DNA of 64,000 nucleotides from Neoechinorhynchus agilis (GCA_051530055.1 CM121341.1:9734001-9798000); one strand, 5' to 3'. Shown: positions 33,940 to 46,808, counted from the stretch's first letter. Program-made: numbers and translations. The notes: a model not told the origin generated them from the letters alone.

Positions 33940-36900
33940 GTTGCACCGTAGGTATAAGCCCGTCAAATAGAATTAGACTCCGCGAGGGATCTAAAATACA
34001 CGACAGCAGTCCTGTTATGCCGGCAATTCGCGTCTCTTAAAATCAGGTCATCGTATGTACGACAGTTCCCTTTGCCTTTACGATACAATGTCGTTGGCTT
34101 CGAGAAAAGGAACTGTTGCACGACCTGTGGGCAAGATGCCTCGGACCGGATTATATTGCCCGTGAACTGCAGTCGTCTGCGGCGCAAATATTCACGGGGC
34201 GGTTGGGCTCCGGCTTTCTTATACAGTGCTTTGTTGGTCACTTTATCTGACCATCTAACCTTGAACGCCGTACGTAAGAGAGATGAATGATTATGGTCGA
34301 ACTGCCTCGTCGCCGTTAGTGACAGTGTCCAGGTCTCTGCATTGAAGTAGAGAATGCTCTCAATTAGAGTCCTGAACAGCTGCGAACGGAGTTCATCTGG
34401 CAGACTGTCAAACAGTGGTTTAAGTTGCCCCATTGCTCTCCAAGCTATAGCTCTCCGTCGGCTGACATCCGCACTCACCTCAGGAACGACAGTTACCGCT
34501 CTATCTGTTTTAATTGCTCAACGCCATTCGGCCCTTCGCCAGAGACTGTATGCGCGACATGCGGAATCGTCAAGAATTCCGTCTTTTTCGAGTTGATGGT
34601 CAGACCAAGAAGAAATCCATCTTCATCATTCGGTAGTGCCCATCTCATTACCCAATCAAGCACAAAGATGAAGAGGAAAGGAGCCAATGTGTCGCCCTGC
34701 AGAACACCTGAAGTGGTGGAAAAGTATTCTGTCAAACCGCCAGCTGTCTTTACGGCGGACCTTGTGTTTTTATATAATGCCATAACGGATGTGACAATGA
34801 TCGGCGGCACTCCATACTCCTTTAAGATACCGCCAATCATCGTTCGATTTACCGAATGGAAAGCACGACGGAAATCAACAAATACCAGCGTCACGTCCGT
34901 TTGAAGAATTCGTGCCTCCTCGAGGATCCTCCTCAAAGCCAATATGTGCTCTGTGGTGCCTCGACCTTTCCTGAAGCCGTTCTGTTTAATTCTTAGAAAC
35001 GGTTCGAGGATTGGCTGAATTCGGCGTCTCAAAATGCTGCTGAAAAGTTTTGCCGTGTTGGACAACAACGATATACCTCTGCAGTCCTCCACCTTTGTCG
35101 AGCAGCATTTCTTGGGGATCATTGTTAAATGCGCCGTTTGCCAGATTTGAGGTACTGAGCCACCATTCATTATGCCATTCATTGTCTGTATGATTTTTCT
35201 GGCAAAAAATTCAAACCTCAGTACCTCTGCCATTATCCCATCTGGGTCTGATGCACGTCCCGCACGTATCATTTTCGCCGCAGCGATCGCTTCCTTCACG
35301 GGAATCGGTCCAGTGAAGTATGCCTCAGTGCTTGGGACGATTGTGCCTTTTGGAAGTGCAGGACTCACTTCCAAAGACGATAATGGTGAATTGAGAATTT
35401 CCGCATAATTTGCGATTCTCTTTTTTCTGATTTCCGGGAGGGACCTTCAATCAAAGTTGGCTGTCTTTGGAATCTTCCTGTGAGAGAGTATCGCTCTCCA
35501 TGCTAAGGAGGTACGAACAACACCTTCCTTATATGCAATCCCGCGAACTGCATCCTCTATCGAAGCTTTTTTGCTTTTCATTAGAGGTTGGCAAGTTCAA
35601 GACTTGCAATGCGAGCCTCAGATCGTTTTCCTCTTTTTCTTAGAGTTTTGATCTGCTCAGCCATTGCCATAATTTCACAGTCCTCCTGCCATGTAACCTT
35701 TGCAACTTTTATACGCCTAATTTTTGGGAGGGTTTTCTCGGCCGCTTCGATCACTGCGTCGCAGATTGACTTGTAATAAAAATCAATATCCGTTCCAGCA
35801 GCTGGCGTCGAGCTCAGTTGATTCTCTAGTTCGATATCGAACTCTTTCCTCTTCTCCTCATTAGCGAGGGCGCCATAGAACGGGCGTGGAGGATGCTGAG
35901 GCGTACGGAACAACGAGTCACTCATGCTCAACTGACACATCACCAACTTGTGGTCGGTTGGCAGGCCATCAACTGTGAATGTGCCAGCGCTTCTGACCCG
36001 ACATTTTTCCCTACGTCTCAACAATATATGGTCAAGCTGAGCTAAGCGTCTTGGGATTTTTTCCCATGGCATGTTTGGACGGATTCTTTTGACCCATAAA
36101 CGTCGCAAAACGCCATGGACGCTTCCGGAAAAAAAGTGTTGACAGACACGAGACCATGCCGCTCCAGCGCCTCAACCAAGTACCGGCTGTTCATTCTCGC
36201 CTTTAAACACATATAGCGATCTTTCGGAATGCGGTAAAATCGCGTTGAAGTCACCGGCTATTAGGAGGGTGTCTCTGTTCGGTACATCATCTAATGCTTC
36301 GGCTGGATTTCGATAAAATCCTTTAACCGCCTCTTCATCCGACGAGAAGGTCGGTGAATATACGCCAAAAGCATAGAGATTTCTCGACCGAAGCTTTATG
36401 CTGACACGAAGGATTCGGTCAGTTATAATACTGCATAGTGCAGAGTTTCGGAGATGGGGTGATAAACAAACGTCTACACCTCCATTTCCTCGACTGTCCG
36501 CAGATAGGTAAGATAATGACCAGCCTCCTCCTAAATCCTCCTGATTTACGTCTGTGCCTGACTGGCCTCTTATGCGCAATTCTTGTAAAAACACAAGATC
36601 CATTCTGGCGTCCCTTTGCTCTGAAATAGCTGGGCTAAGGGACTCACGGCTGTCAGCGCCACCTGAACAGTCCGTACCCACAACGGTGATGAGCTTCGAC
36701 TGACGCTCTCATTGCCTCCGGTGACAGTTTCGCTCATTTCGACGCTCAAGTCGTCGGCGAGAGCTACGACGCCCTCGCTTTTTCCCGTTGCACTGGTGGA
36801 TTTTGTTGCTCCTGTTCGCTGCCGCATCACTAAGTGGAGCGGCACACCGACCCCGCGTTGAGAGGCTACTATCAGTAGCTGTCTGGCCGCCGTAACTGCT

Positions 36901-36945
36901 TCTTTTGCGTGACCGACAAGAATCAGTAACATCAAGTCCGATCAT
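33940..36945 (-). mobile_element. RTE-like LINE, nearly full length but broken
   Basis: Read on the minus strand. The APE endonuclease (about 36,630-35,900) has MDLVFLQELRIRGQSG, DTLLIAGDFNAILPHS and, near its end, GLPTDHKLVM. A linker frame follows (36,108-35,581), then the RT (35,374-34,493) with PDGIMAEVLRFEF, TMIPKKC, ISLLSNTAKLFSSIL, NGFRKGRGTTEHIL, LVFVDFRRAFHSVNR and VLQGDTLAPFLFIFVLD. The C-terminal domain (34,478-33,963) has ESILYFNAETWTL and RRRLQFTGNIIR. The YADD catalytic box is missing: VLDWVMRWALPNDEDGF runs straight into LTINSKKTEF, an in-frame internal deletion. Frameshifts separate the blocks. The 3' end lies near 33,940. Confidence 0.85.
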
Positions 36946-37287
36946 CGTGTAAGAAAGTTAGGGACTGAAAGAAGTTGCACTTGTGCATTAGTTGTATCTC
37001 AGTTAATTGAAGCACGCGATTGTGCGATTCAATGCGAGAACAAGAGAAATTTTTGGAAGATAATGAGGGCAAAAGGTTGAAGAAAAATATATACTCGAGT
37101 TTATAGCAGTAATTCTTAGGAAAAAGTCAAACAGCTATAAATTAAGGTTGACGCTACTTTAGCACTATAAATTTTTGTCTTTGGAGTGAAACGAAAAAGA
37201 CCACGGACTAAACGTGAACCTGTAAAAGTTCGCAGCTGGTAAATGTAGATTCGAAATATGAAATCAAAACGGCTTACAATTATTTAT

Positions 37288-37530
37288 TCAGTGAAGAAAT
37301 AAGTCAATCTTATCAATAACTTGGTCGATTGCCTCACGAATATCACAATTCAGCATTTCAAGTAATGTCTGGATAATCGGAATTGCGATTAAAACGACAA
37401 AGAAGTCGGGAATCCATTCGGGTCCTAAAAGATACGCTTCGGTGTATATGGAAAAAACCGTTACAACAAACGAAATTCCAAGACTTCCAAGAACTCCTTT
37501 TTGACTTAATATTTTCTTTAATTGCACCAT
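37288..37530 (-). CDS. Small membrane protein (80 aa), unknown
   Basis: A single-exon ORF whose start lies 156 bp from the start of the divergent gene at 37,687. Two hydrophobic stretches are visible: about residues 13-28 (VLGSLGISFVVTVFSIY) and about 41-58 (IPDFFVVLIAIPIIQTLLEM). A short basic N-terminus and an acidic, Asp/Ile-rich C-terminus flank them. It resembles small ER or mitochondrial inner-membrane subunits in layout, but no motif supports a name. An AATAAA (minus strand) overlaps the stop codon region near 37,283-37,288. Confidence 0.55.
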   Translation of the reverse strand: MVQLKKILSQKGVLGSLGISFVVTVFSIYTEAYLLGPEWIPDFFVVLIAIPIIQTLLEMLNCDIREAIDQVIDKIDLFLH

Positions 37531-37686
37531 TGGCTTCAGCTTTGAATAAACCCTGGTAATGTTAGTTGCTTATTGAAAAGTATCATTGTATACCCAATTG
37601 ATGATTGCCAAATAGTAACCATGGCTACCTTTTCTCGAAAAGTAGAGATATAAATTTGTTCAAAATTCGAAATCGCCTCTGCATCT
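37531..37686. promoter_or_regulatory. Possible bidirectional promoter
   Basis: Only 156 bp separate the start codons of two divergent orphan genes, so one promoter may serve both. No TATA box stands out. This is inferred from layout alone. Confidence 0.4.
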
Positions 37687-39485
37687 ATGGCGTATGATGA
37701 ACTTAAAGGCAGATTCGTGCGGGTTAAAGAACGTAAAGATTATAATCAGAAGATAGCGGTTTCCGCTCGCCGACCTAACGATTCGAATGGCTACGTCCAT
37801 CGAGACGTTGACTCCTTTATCCGTAATATGAAGGCGGTTGAAGCTACGACCGGGAACGTTGATGTCGCTATGCGAACCCACGCATTTAATGAGGTTAGTC
37901 ATTTTGGTTATTTCCACAATGAAACTTCGAAACATATTTCCCGTAATATTCCAGAAATGATCACGTTCCCCAATTTCCCCATTATTATAATAATTATCGA
38001 CAGAAAATCCTTCGGTTTAATCAATGTATACTTTTGAGTTTTTTTAAATAATTCAAAGCAACTTTCGTTTTTGGACGCCTCGTCTGAACAACGATGTTGT
38101 AAGGAAATAAAATGTTGTAGTTGAAATTCGGGCCGTTACGAAAACTGCGAAACTCAAAGTTTAATATTTTCACATTGAATTATTGCGTGCTAAAAGTGAA
38201 GAATGTTTACTTCGTTGCGGTCACGAGTGATTTCTGGTTATGAAGCTAAAATACCGTGATTATGAGCATTAAAGGCACGAAGAGTTGGAAACTTCGACGT
38301 GGATCGATGTAGCATTTTAATTTGGCTACGTTCTAAAAGGACGCTTATTTAAAGAAAAAAGTTATTGGAAAATATTTATTTTTATTGTTTATCTATTTTG
38401 ATCCTTAATAAATCCGAGAACCTTAAAAATTATTTAAGTGTAAATATGCGCTTTATTGGATTTAAAGTGCCACTAAAGTAAGCTCCATAATCCTTAAAAA
38501 TCGTTCGCGAGTTAAAACAATATTTAATCAGTGTTCTGAACAGCCGCAAAATAATAATGGGAATCTAATGGCACTATTTTATCTCTGACCGACTTTTAGA
38601 ATTTAAGTTTATCGCAAAACTACACTAACAAGAATTAATTTTCGCTAAAACCACATCAAAGTCTTCAAAGCGATTCACATTTTTTGGTTTAAAATAACGT
38701 AAGTTTACGGTCTATAAGAGTAGACATCGTGTCCTTTGACTTAAAACGTTATATTACTTACCATTACTCATACTTCTAACTCTCCATAAATTTTCCGTGA
38801 CTACACCTTAACAAATCAAAAGTTTTCAATCTTGAAAAGTCACCACCCGTTTCAAAGCACAATATGAATTCGTTGCTGATTACGATCGCCTTATTGATAA
38901 CCCAATCTCTATCGATGGTTCCGATAAGTAAGAAAAATTCAAAGCAGTCGAATGAATCCACAATTACATTTGACGTCCTTAAAGAAAGCATTTTTAATAA
39001 GAGTATAAACGTAGATCAATGATCTCAATATTTATCTAAAATATTGATGACCAATGATGAAGATCGATGTGGACGAAAACTACGTAAACATGTACATTTC
39101 TGGATAACATACAGTAGTCCTGTAGAAGGAATTCATAACCTAAAATTTCGATACGATTTCATTTATTCTAAGCAAATACTTTCATTTTTTCCTTTAAAAT
39201 GAAAAGGTTTGTTTTCAGGGATACTCGAACGGGGTCATCTATACCCGAGACGTTCTAAAAGCGCCTACTCTTACATGGATAAACAACAATTATCCACTCG
39301 ACGAAATTCTAATCCTTATGAGGCGATATCCAGCTGCATATAAATACCTCGAGGCTTGTACGTTTAGAGATGCGGAGCAATCAATTTTGAAGGAACATAA
39401 TGTGGAAAGATGGACACCGGATTTTTTAACTTTTTATAGCAAGCTCGACTGCCCGGGCCTCAATAGGATCCCAAACTCGAAATAA
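37687..39485 (+). CDS. Two-exon orphan protein (156 aa)
   Basis: The model is join(37687..37893, 39219..39485). The donor GAG|GTTAGT and acceptor TTTTCAG|GGA are both phase 0, so the reading continues from RTHAFNE to GYSNGVIYTRDVLKAP. The 1.3-kb intron is far larger than the others in the window. The product is soluble and basic, with no signal peptide or membrane span. The C-terminal half has aromatic and charged blocks such as TWINNNYPLDEILILMRRYP and AYKYLEACTFRDAEQS that look like a conserved helical domain. I cannot assign a family. The close divergent neighbour is a small membrane protein. Confidence 0.6.
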
Positions 39486-40435
39486 TGATACCGTCAAGGC
39501 AAAATATTTTAAACCTAATAATAAAATGCTTCATCCATTAACAGTAATTGATAAGATGTTTTTCTTCTTAAACGATTTTTATTTTAAAACACGTTCGAAT
39601 TTACCTATAATTTTTTTAATTTTTGTTCTACCACAAGGGCTATTCGATTAATGTTCGTTTCGATAAAGAATTGATTTCTAGTTTATAGATTTATTGCTGG
39701 AAATGCTTGCAATTATAGAATTATTACGAATTTCAATTTATTCCCCGTTCTTAATTATTCATGCAATATTACTCTCGCAAACGTCTTCCTTTTCGAACTT
39801 AACTTTATTTGATAAATTCAAAATGATATTGGGATTTACAATTGCCTGTGAAAGCTAAGTTCCAACTGAAAAAAATCGCGCAATAAATTAAAATATTTCT
39901 CCGACGTAAAGTACTTTTGCACAACATCTTTGCTTTTAATTTACGTAAAAGAAAAACCGAAATGAAGTTCGGACTGAACCCTTTCACTTTTCATGCCGTT
40001 TACATAGTGTCTTATACGAGCGAAAACGAATGTGCATTAATTTAATTAAGCTCGTCTAGATACATCATGATTTCAACTGAAAAAATAGCAAATTGGGTTG
40101 CGAAAGCTAGAGCAATTTTGCGTGCTGACAAGATTTCTCCTTAATGCAAATGTATGTTTATTCATGCGGCACGGAGCTTAGCTTCCAGTGAAACAGTGAG
40201 ATAAATTGGCTATATATTGTTATTGGATATAATGAATACAATAGCAAATTGCAATATAGTTTGTTGTTGTTTTTGAGCCAATGAAGTGTTGAAAATCTTA
40301 TATTTTTTCAAAACGTACGATTAATATCTCAAATTCAAAATACGGCCTTATTATTTGTTATCCCGTCCAATCCTTTGGGACAACATCATGGTAATAAGGG
40401 CCCGTTAAAGATAAAACGACCTCGAACGCCATTGA
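39486..40435. other. AT-rich intergenic sequence
   Basis: No gene or repeat family was recognised. An open frame at 39,805-39,987 (minus) has no support. Confidence 0.4.
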
Positions 40436-40439
40436 CATA

Positions 40440-40940
40440 GCTGACCAGACCACCAATCAACCCTACCACCACAATTTCTTCCACATATCACCTCCTTTTC
40501 ATACGAGCACAACACTCGTAATCCTAATTCGTTTCACCCTCCATCGACCTCGCACCTCTCTATACTTACGCTCTTTTTTCCATGCTGCCCAATTTTCTCG
40601 GATATCATAACCTGAAATGATTCTGAGCAACGACCAACCTCACAAGCTCTCTTGTAAACGAGAACCACCGAATTCCGGACCAGAACGGACCTTCCAACCC
40701 AACCGATATTTTCAAATGAATGGGCACATCTTCACCCGAACGAAGCTCCCCCGACTGGTTATTCTGATCCGAATAGACATCCTTCCGACCAGATATTACC
40801 ACCCACACGGGCTTCCCTCGACTGGATGTTCCCATCCTAACGGATACGCTTTTTTGAACAATTGTGAACTCGAATGCTTATGAGGATCCAAACGGGCAAG
40901 TGGGTCCTCCTATTCTTTATATATAAACACGTTTTATTAA
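40440..40940 (+). mobile_element. LINE 3' UTR copy
   Basis: It is closely similar to 540-980, including ACAACACTCGTAATCCTAAT and the run of CCGAACGGA-like repeats, and ends near AATAAACACGTTTTATTAAT. Coding sequence is absent, so this is a 5'-truncated insertion of the same family. Confidence 0.75.
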
Positions 40941-40979
40941 TTTAAGAAAAGAACGATCCATACACTTGCCAGCATCTAT

Positions 40980-42415
40980 CTTTGCTGAAGGTGTCTGGAC
41001 GGCGGATGTTGAAAGCAAGGGAGGTGGGACTTGTCTTTGAAGGAGTTTTAATGTGCGATCGGAGACTTTGTACAGGAGATGACCGATTGGGAGTCTTTCC
41101 TTGTTCTCCGGTTGTTAAGGAAAGATTGGGCTTGGGCGAGGAAAGATTTTTGGTGGAGGGTGGTACGAGCGAGGGGAATGAAAAAAATCTCGGTTACGGG
41201 TGTTTACGAAGAAAGAGTATTTAGAGATGAAAGAAGAAAATTGTGGAGGGAGTTGAAGAAGACGGAGGGCGTTTTTGGAGAAAATGGAGCGGAGGTGGGT
41301 GTCGAGGGGAGGGAGTGAAGTCTCGCATATTCTCGCTGCTCTCTTGTGAAGGGCTTCAAGGGAATGGAGAGCATTTGCGATAGGGAGGATGGCAGAGAGA
41401 TAAAAGTAGGCAAGGTGTTTAGGGGATACGCTAAGGCGCCGGAGGAGGTAAAGACGAGGGTTTGTTTTAGAGAGTGTAAATGAAATGTGGGCATCCCATT
41501 TATGGTTTTCTTATAAAATCATGCCCAGTATTCGACGAAAAGGGGAGCATTGGATTGGGAGAGGGAGAGGCGCGGGGATAAGATTGCGTTTGGAAATGTG
41601 GGGGACAAGCTCAAAAGATTTCGATAAATTTAGGGTGGAGAACGAGGAAATGAGATGGCTGAGCTCGTCCATGGTCGTGGAGAGGGAGAAAAAGAGAGAT
41701 GCAATGGTAATGGCTGTGAGGTCATCAGCATAGAGAAAATAGGGAATGAAGGTCATTTAGAAAAATGTCAAGGAGGAGAGGGGAAAGTACGGCGCCTTGG
41801 GGGACCCCTTTAAATATGGGCAGAGAAGAGGAGCAAGAAGTTCCACATTGGATATATTGTTTGCGCTTGGAGAGGAAAGAGGAAATCCAAGCGAGTTGCC
41901 AGGTTGGGAGGCCAAAGGAAGCACATGATTTGAGGAGAAGGGAGTGATCGACCGACTCGAATGCCCTGGAAATATCCAGTTGCACGAGATGGACGGTCGA
42001 TGCTGGATTGGAATCTAAGTTGCGGACAAGCGTATCGTAAATGCAAAGGGGGGCGTTCGAACAAGAGTAATTGGGACGGAAAGCGAATTGGGAAGAGGAG
42101 AGGTTTTTGAGGAAGTAGGGAAGTAGACGGGTTTTAAACATTTTCCTAAAATTTTAGAGAAAGGTGAGAGGATAGAGATGGGACGAAAGGATGTGGGGGA
42201 AATGCGTTTATTATTTTTGGGTAGGGGGACGACACGGGCTTCCTTAAGACACGATGGGAAAGAGCCCAATAGAAAGCTAAGGTTCGTTATGTGCGTTAGA
42301 GGATTGATAAGTTCCGGGATGATGAAGCGAATGGCCCAATTTGGGATAGTCGAATTAGGGGAAGAATGGCGGGGCACACGTTTAAGGATCTCTAGGACTT
42401 CTTCTGAACAATAAA
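40980..42415 (-). mobile_element. APE-type LINE RT relic, related family
   Basis: Minus-strand blocks are FIIPELINPLTHITNLSFLLG (about 42,330), QLDISRAFESVDHSLLLKS (motif A, about 41,990), GVPQGAVLSPLLLDIFLNDL (motif B, about 41,800) and FLYADDLTAITIASL (catalytic box, about 41,740). The thumb and C-terminal part run to about 41,200. Individual motifs look intact, but frameshifts break the ORF. It diverges from the copies at 1-6.5 kb and 49 kb, so it is a sister subfamily. Confidence 0.8.
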
Positions 42416-43009
42416 CGTGTTATTATTATAACTTTAGAATAGAAAGCATTTTCAATACTCTCTTAAATTCTCGAGGTAATGATCAATGGCCTAGAACTGA
42501 CATCTTAGATGAATGGACAGATGGCAGAGCAGAGGTGGTAACAACTGAAGATGTCTCCTGCGGTTTTTAAACAAGGAAAAAGTTAAAGTTATTAAAGCCA
42601 CGGAGTTGTTTAAAATAACAGATAAGCAGTCTGAGATCACAATCAAAGAAAATGATCACCGGGTTGAAGACAACACTTCAATGAGAACGTCATTATTTGC
42701 ACTACTGCCATAGAAGTTCACAAAAGTATCAAGTACCAATTGGGGAAGATTACCCAAACAGACTGATTCAAGGCTTCAAATCATTTCTAAATAAACCGCC
42801 ATCCAATGTGACAATAGAACCCAAAATATTGAGGCAAAGATCTGATAACATTCGCTTCTGAGTCAGCTCGTTGGTGATTTAAGGGCTTCCTATCATGTGG
42901 AAACTAGCCCGTCCCACCATTCTCACACAATCAGCAGGTTCCTGCGAACTTCGACTACTGCTGATATCACCTTTAGGTCGAATGTTGATTTCCGTTTACT
43001 AGCGTAAAC
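42416..43009. other. Unassigned spacer, possibly LINE 3' UTR
   Basis: No ORF of note. The right end may include the 3' UTR of the minus-strand RLE-LINE, whose ATT-rich tail lies near 43,005-43,020. Confidence 0.3.
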
Positions 43010-46000
43010 ATTATTATTATTGTGATTTGAGTTTTCAAAACTATTTACAATCTACTACCGTCATCATCATGAAATAAAAAGACATCAGGTGTACCAATAC
43101 CATAATTCGATCTATGGAAATCGCTACCACGCCCAAAAGGAAAAGTTTATTTGTGTGTGGCGCTAAAACGAAAGGGACGCCCTAATACGTCAATGCAACA
43201 AACTGATTTCACCACTTGGCTCATGAACTTTTATACTTCCAATTCAGATGATCCACGCTCCCATTCATCGGCGCTGGCCAAAATGCTGGCCGCATTGCCC
43301 CGCTGCACCGCAATGCTTATTTTTGCACCAAGAACGAAGTCGATCTTGGCTCTCCAGTCGCCGCGTTGATTCGTTTCCCCAAGTTCTTCACAAGGGCCAG
43401 TTCCGACCCTCCCAAGATACGTTTCCACACCGAAGTGAACAAAATGGTAATTTTGGATTAGCTCCCTGTATTTCGAGCATTTCCGATCCTCTGCCGTTGT
43501 CGCCGCTCCTCCTGGACCTTTTTTCGAGTGGCCGATGTTGGAGTTTGCCAACGTGTCCACACACGTTGCATCCCACAACAAACATTTTCCCCCCGCCAAG
43601 GAATTACGGTCACGATCGAATCTACAAAGATTAGTGGGTTCTAGAATGTTTGGAAGGGAAAGCGTTTTTCGAGTCCTACTCAGAATGGCATTGATTTCAG
43701 CATGCCTTGGAAATCGTCCCGCTGACGTCTTGCATATGAGACCGTTTCTCCCCGAAGCATCCACTATAGTGCCGCAGCGGCAGCGATGGGGGATGCAAAT
43801 CGGTAGGCCTAATCTCAAGGATACTGCGATCCTGACGACTGAGTCAGCAATGAGCGTTCCAAGTTTCCCTACAGGGAGAGCATTCAACCACGATCCCGAC
43901 TCCTTCGTGGAACAGGCTACCAGCTGGACTTGAGACACCTCACCCAGAAGATCTTTGAAAGAGTTGTGAATCTTCTGAACAAGAGGAATGTCCCAAGACG
44001 ACTGTTTGCACTCATTTGCGGGGAGCTGGTTGATGCCTGTCAATTGATGCCATTGAGATAATCCCGGGATAAAGATCAAATCCTTCACTGATGTGCCTAA
44101 AATGGCATCGACATAGACTTTACTTGCCCGGTAAGAGGAGAGGAAGGCAGGTAAAGCGATGTCTGAAGTGGTGCGAACTCCCAAACCACCATAAGCCGTG
44201 GGAAAATTAGCCTGTCGCCAACCTGTGTCAGAAAATTTGACATTCAATATATGTTCCAGCTGCTTACGAATTACCCCGTCGAGCTCTCCTAACAATTTGT
44301 CTTCTCCGAAACATGGAACTGTTCTTAGCTTATGAAGCAATTTCGGCATATAGAGGCAATTTTTGATCAAGAAGAGACCCTCGTGTGCCGAAAGCTCAGA
44401 AGTTCGGCCGCAGAGCAACTCAATTTTCGGGATTTGTGCGCGCAGGTCCTTCGCAAAATTCTCAGCAAGAACGCAGCTCCCGAGGAGTGTGAGCTGGTCA
44501 AGCGTGATCAAACCTAGACCAGGAGCAACTGATTCAAAATCGCTAGAGATTTGAGAGCGCTCGTTTTCAGTTGCGTTCAGGATGAGAAGTTCGCATTTTT
44601 GGGGATTTATTTCTATTCTCAAGCGGTCAGCTTCATTCACGATCCTTTGAAGGTCGCTCAAAACAACACTTGGATCGCCACCGAGTGTGGCATCATCCAA
44701 GTACCAAGCGTTGAAAGGAGAAAACATTGAATGGGCAAGATCATTTACTGTTACGGAGAAGCCTATGGGGCCGAGTGGATCTCCCTGTTGTACACCGCTC
44801 TGCGACCAAATTATTTTGTCGTTGTACAGCAGAGGCGTATGTTTAGCATATGCACTCCATAAATAGGGGTAAGCCTCTGGGACGACATCCTCAATTGCTT
44901 TTAACATTATTTCCCTTTTTAAGGTATTGAAAGCATTTTTAAAATCTACTTTCGGAATTGCTGTTGGCTTTGTTCTTTGGGGGATAAATTTTCGCAGAGC
45001 ATGCACGACCGCTTCGGAGATTCTCCTGCATAAAACTTTCGCGGCTAACCTACGCAAAGTGCAGCCAATGGCGATGGGACGAATCCCACCATCTTTCATG
45101 GACATGAAAAGATGTGTAGCCAAATTGCCAATGGAGCCCTCGATGAAAATATCAACTATTTTAAGCAAAGCAGTTCCGATGGCTATTCCCGAAGCACCTG
45201 TAGAAAAAGATATCAAGTCTTTGAGGTGCTGTGGACGCAAGCCATCCGGCCCGTGTCCTGAGCCATTGGCGAAGGAGGACACAGCTTTCCTTATTTTTAA
45301 AATATTTGTTGAAAGCCTGAGCAGTTGGTGTAAAATTGGTGGAGTTCGACTCCGATGACGGATGCAACTTTAATAGAGCCTCAAAAGTTGTGCCATGGTT
45401 TGGCGCAAAATCTTCAGTTGAGGCTAGAAGCCGAACCGCACCGCGAACATCTCCGTCTGCGAGCTTCGCCGATACGCGTTGACCCAGTGGCCGGACTGTG
45501 CCTTGTTTACGGCTTTTACTAGACGAATTTTCGGGAGTCGCTGAGGATTCGGTCATTCTCTTTAAATTCGCGTCGAACTCCACTAGCCTATTTTTAATGT
45601 TGGATGTCAAATTCCCCGATATTGAGTTGCTAGAGCTGAGAACAAGGCGGGGGAAAGCAAAAAGTTTTACCCAATCAATATCCTCATTGTTCTCAGCACA
45701 ACGTTGCAATAGATTTGTGTATGATTGTGCCGCCTGGGCTCTTGCCCCCTTGGGAATGTGCTTTAAAATTGTTGTTGATAAAACCCGGGAAAGGGATTCC
45801 AACGATGGGGGATTCACAGTTTGGCGACCAGCTCTCGTTAGGTTTAGCCGGTCGCGATAAAGATAAGGATGCAGGAATGCTCGGCCGAGATGGGAGAGGT
45901 TGATACGAGCCAGGACACCGGGAGCCAATAGGCCCATGCACCCCAAATAGGCCAACCTTTGTTAAATGTATTTCCCGTTCGCAGAAGGGGCAAATCGTGG

Positions 46001-46147
46001 GTACGTATGGGGCATGCTGGGAGTCGGTACTTCGTCGCGTTGCGTAGAGGAAGCGGTGCTGGTGATTGATGTGGGGTTAGTCGTCACTAGGTCGTCTGTT
46101 TGTTGATCGATTTCGGCCCGAGCGGAGCGAGGGCCATGCCGTCCCAC
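43010..46147 (-). mobile_element. RLE-type LINE, long copy with open reverse transcriptase (683 codons)
   Basis: On the minus strand, a zinc-finger-like N-terminus (ICPFCEREIHLTKVGLFGVH, about 46,000) starts the element. RLVLSSSNSISGNL and KLADGDVRGAVRLLAS follow in a second frame (to about 45,161). A 683-codon frame (45,282-43,231) then spans the rest: GHGPDGLRPQHLKDL, IPKVDFKNAFNTLKRE (motif A), GVQQGDPLGPIGFS (motif B), WYLDDATLGGD (catalytic box), YGGLGVRTTSDIALPAFLSS (thumb) and CRCGTIVDASGRNGLIC. In the restriction-like endonuclease, the R-P-D-G motif of the sister copies is replaced by FDRDRNSLAGG, although LLWDATCVDTLA remains, so the nuclease is probably dead. One frameshift near 45.2 kb separates the N-terminal part. 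Confidence 0.85.
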
Positions 46148-46717
46148 ACAAATTTACTCGAACGTAATTTTAAATTAGAATTTATTGGTACTGTTCATTT
46201 TATTTGAGATTTTCATTCCACATGCTGATGCGCATATCGCATCTTTTGATAGACGATTCCCAAGTAGAAGACTGGCATTCGTTGATAGATTAGCAAGTAA
46301 AATGCAAAAGCTGTGATTTGATATGGGTTTAAGTAATAAGCTATATCTTCACTTGTTTCTGATATAAATAACAAAATGGATTACAAAAACACGTTAGATC
46401 ATTCACACCACCGCTCTGGATCACTCAGCTGCCGTCCGGGTGTAACGGTCGACAGGATGGATGCAGCGTTCCCAAGACATCTTATAGATATTTATTCATA
46501 GGAAAAGTGTTTTTAACTTTTCGTAACTTGTGGTTTCCAGATTTTGCGCAGATTATAGTCTTATACCCACAAAAGCCTTTTGTGGATCAACACTCCTGTT
46601 CTACTGATGACTACATCTCGATAATATGTTATTACTTTTTACAATTTATTTTTAAGATCAAATCGTTTTTATGAAAAAAAGGAAAAGGCCACAGAAAACA
46701 AAAATTTAAAACTGACC
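46148..46717. other. AT-rich intergenic sequence
   Basis: No coding sequence or repeat was recognised between the RLE-LINE and the 3' end of the Thr-rich gene. Confidence 0.4.
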
Positions 46718-46723
46718 TTTATT
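46718..46723 (-). terminator. Poly(A) signal for the Thr/Glu-rich gene
   Basis: TTTATT on the plus strand gives AATAAA on the minus strand, about 90 bp past the stop codon. Confidence 0.45.
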
Positions 46724-46808
46724 TTGATTAAATAAATATTTGAAGCATTTTGTCTATAAACTAATGAGTTACTAACGATTAGTCGAAACGCTCACGGCTC
46801 TTCACGAA

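Noticed and set aside
41079-41318. Plus-strand ORFs rich in Glu, Arg and Gly at 41.0-41.7 kb
   Set aside because: They are antisense to LINE RT motifs that are clearly coding on the minus strand.
43248-45358. Plus-strand ORFs of 60-143 codons across the RLE-LINE
   Set aside because: They are shadows of the 683-codon minus-strand RT frame.
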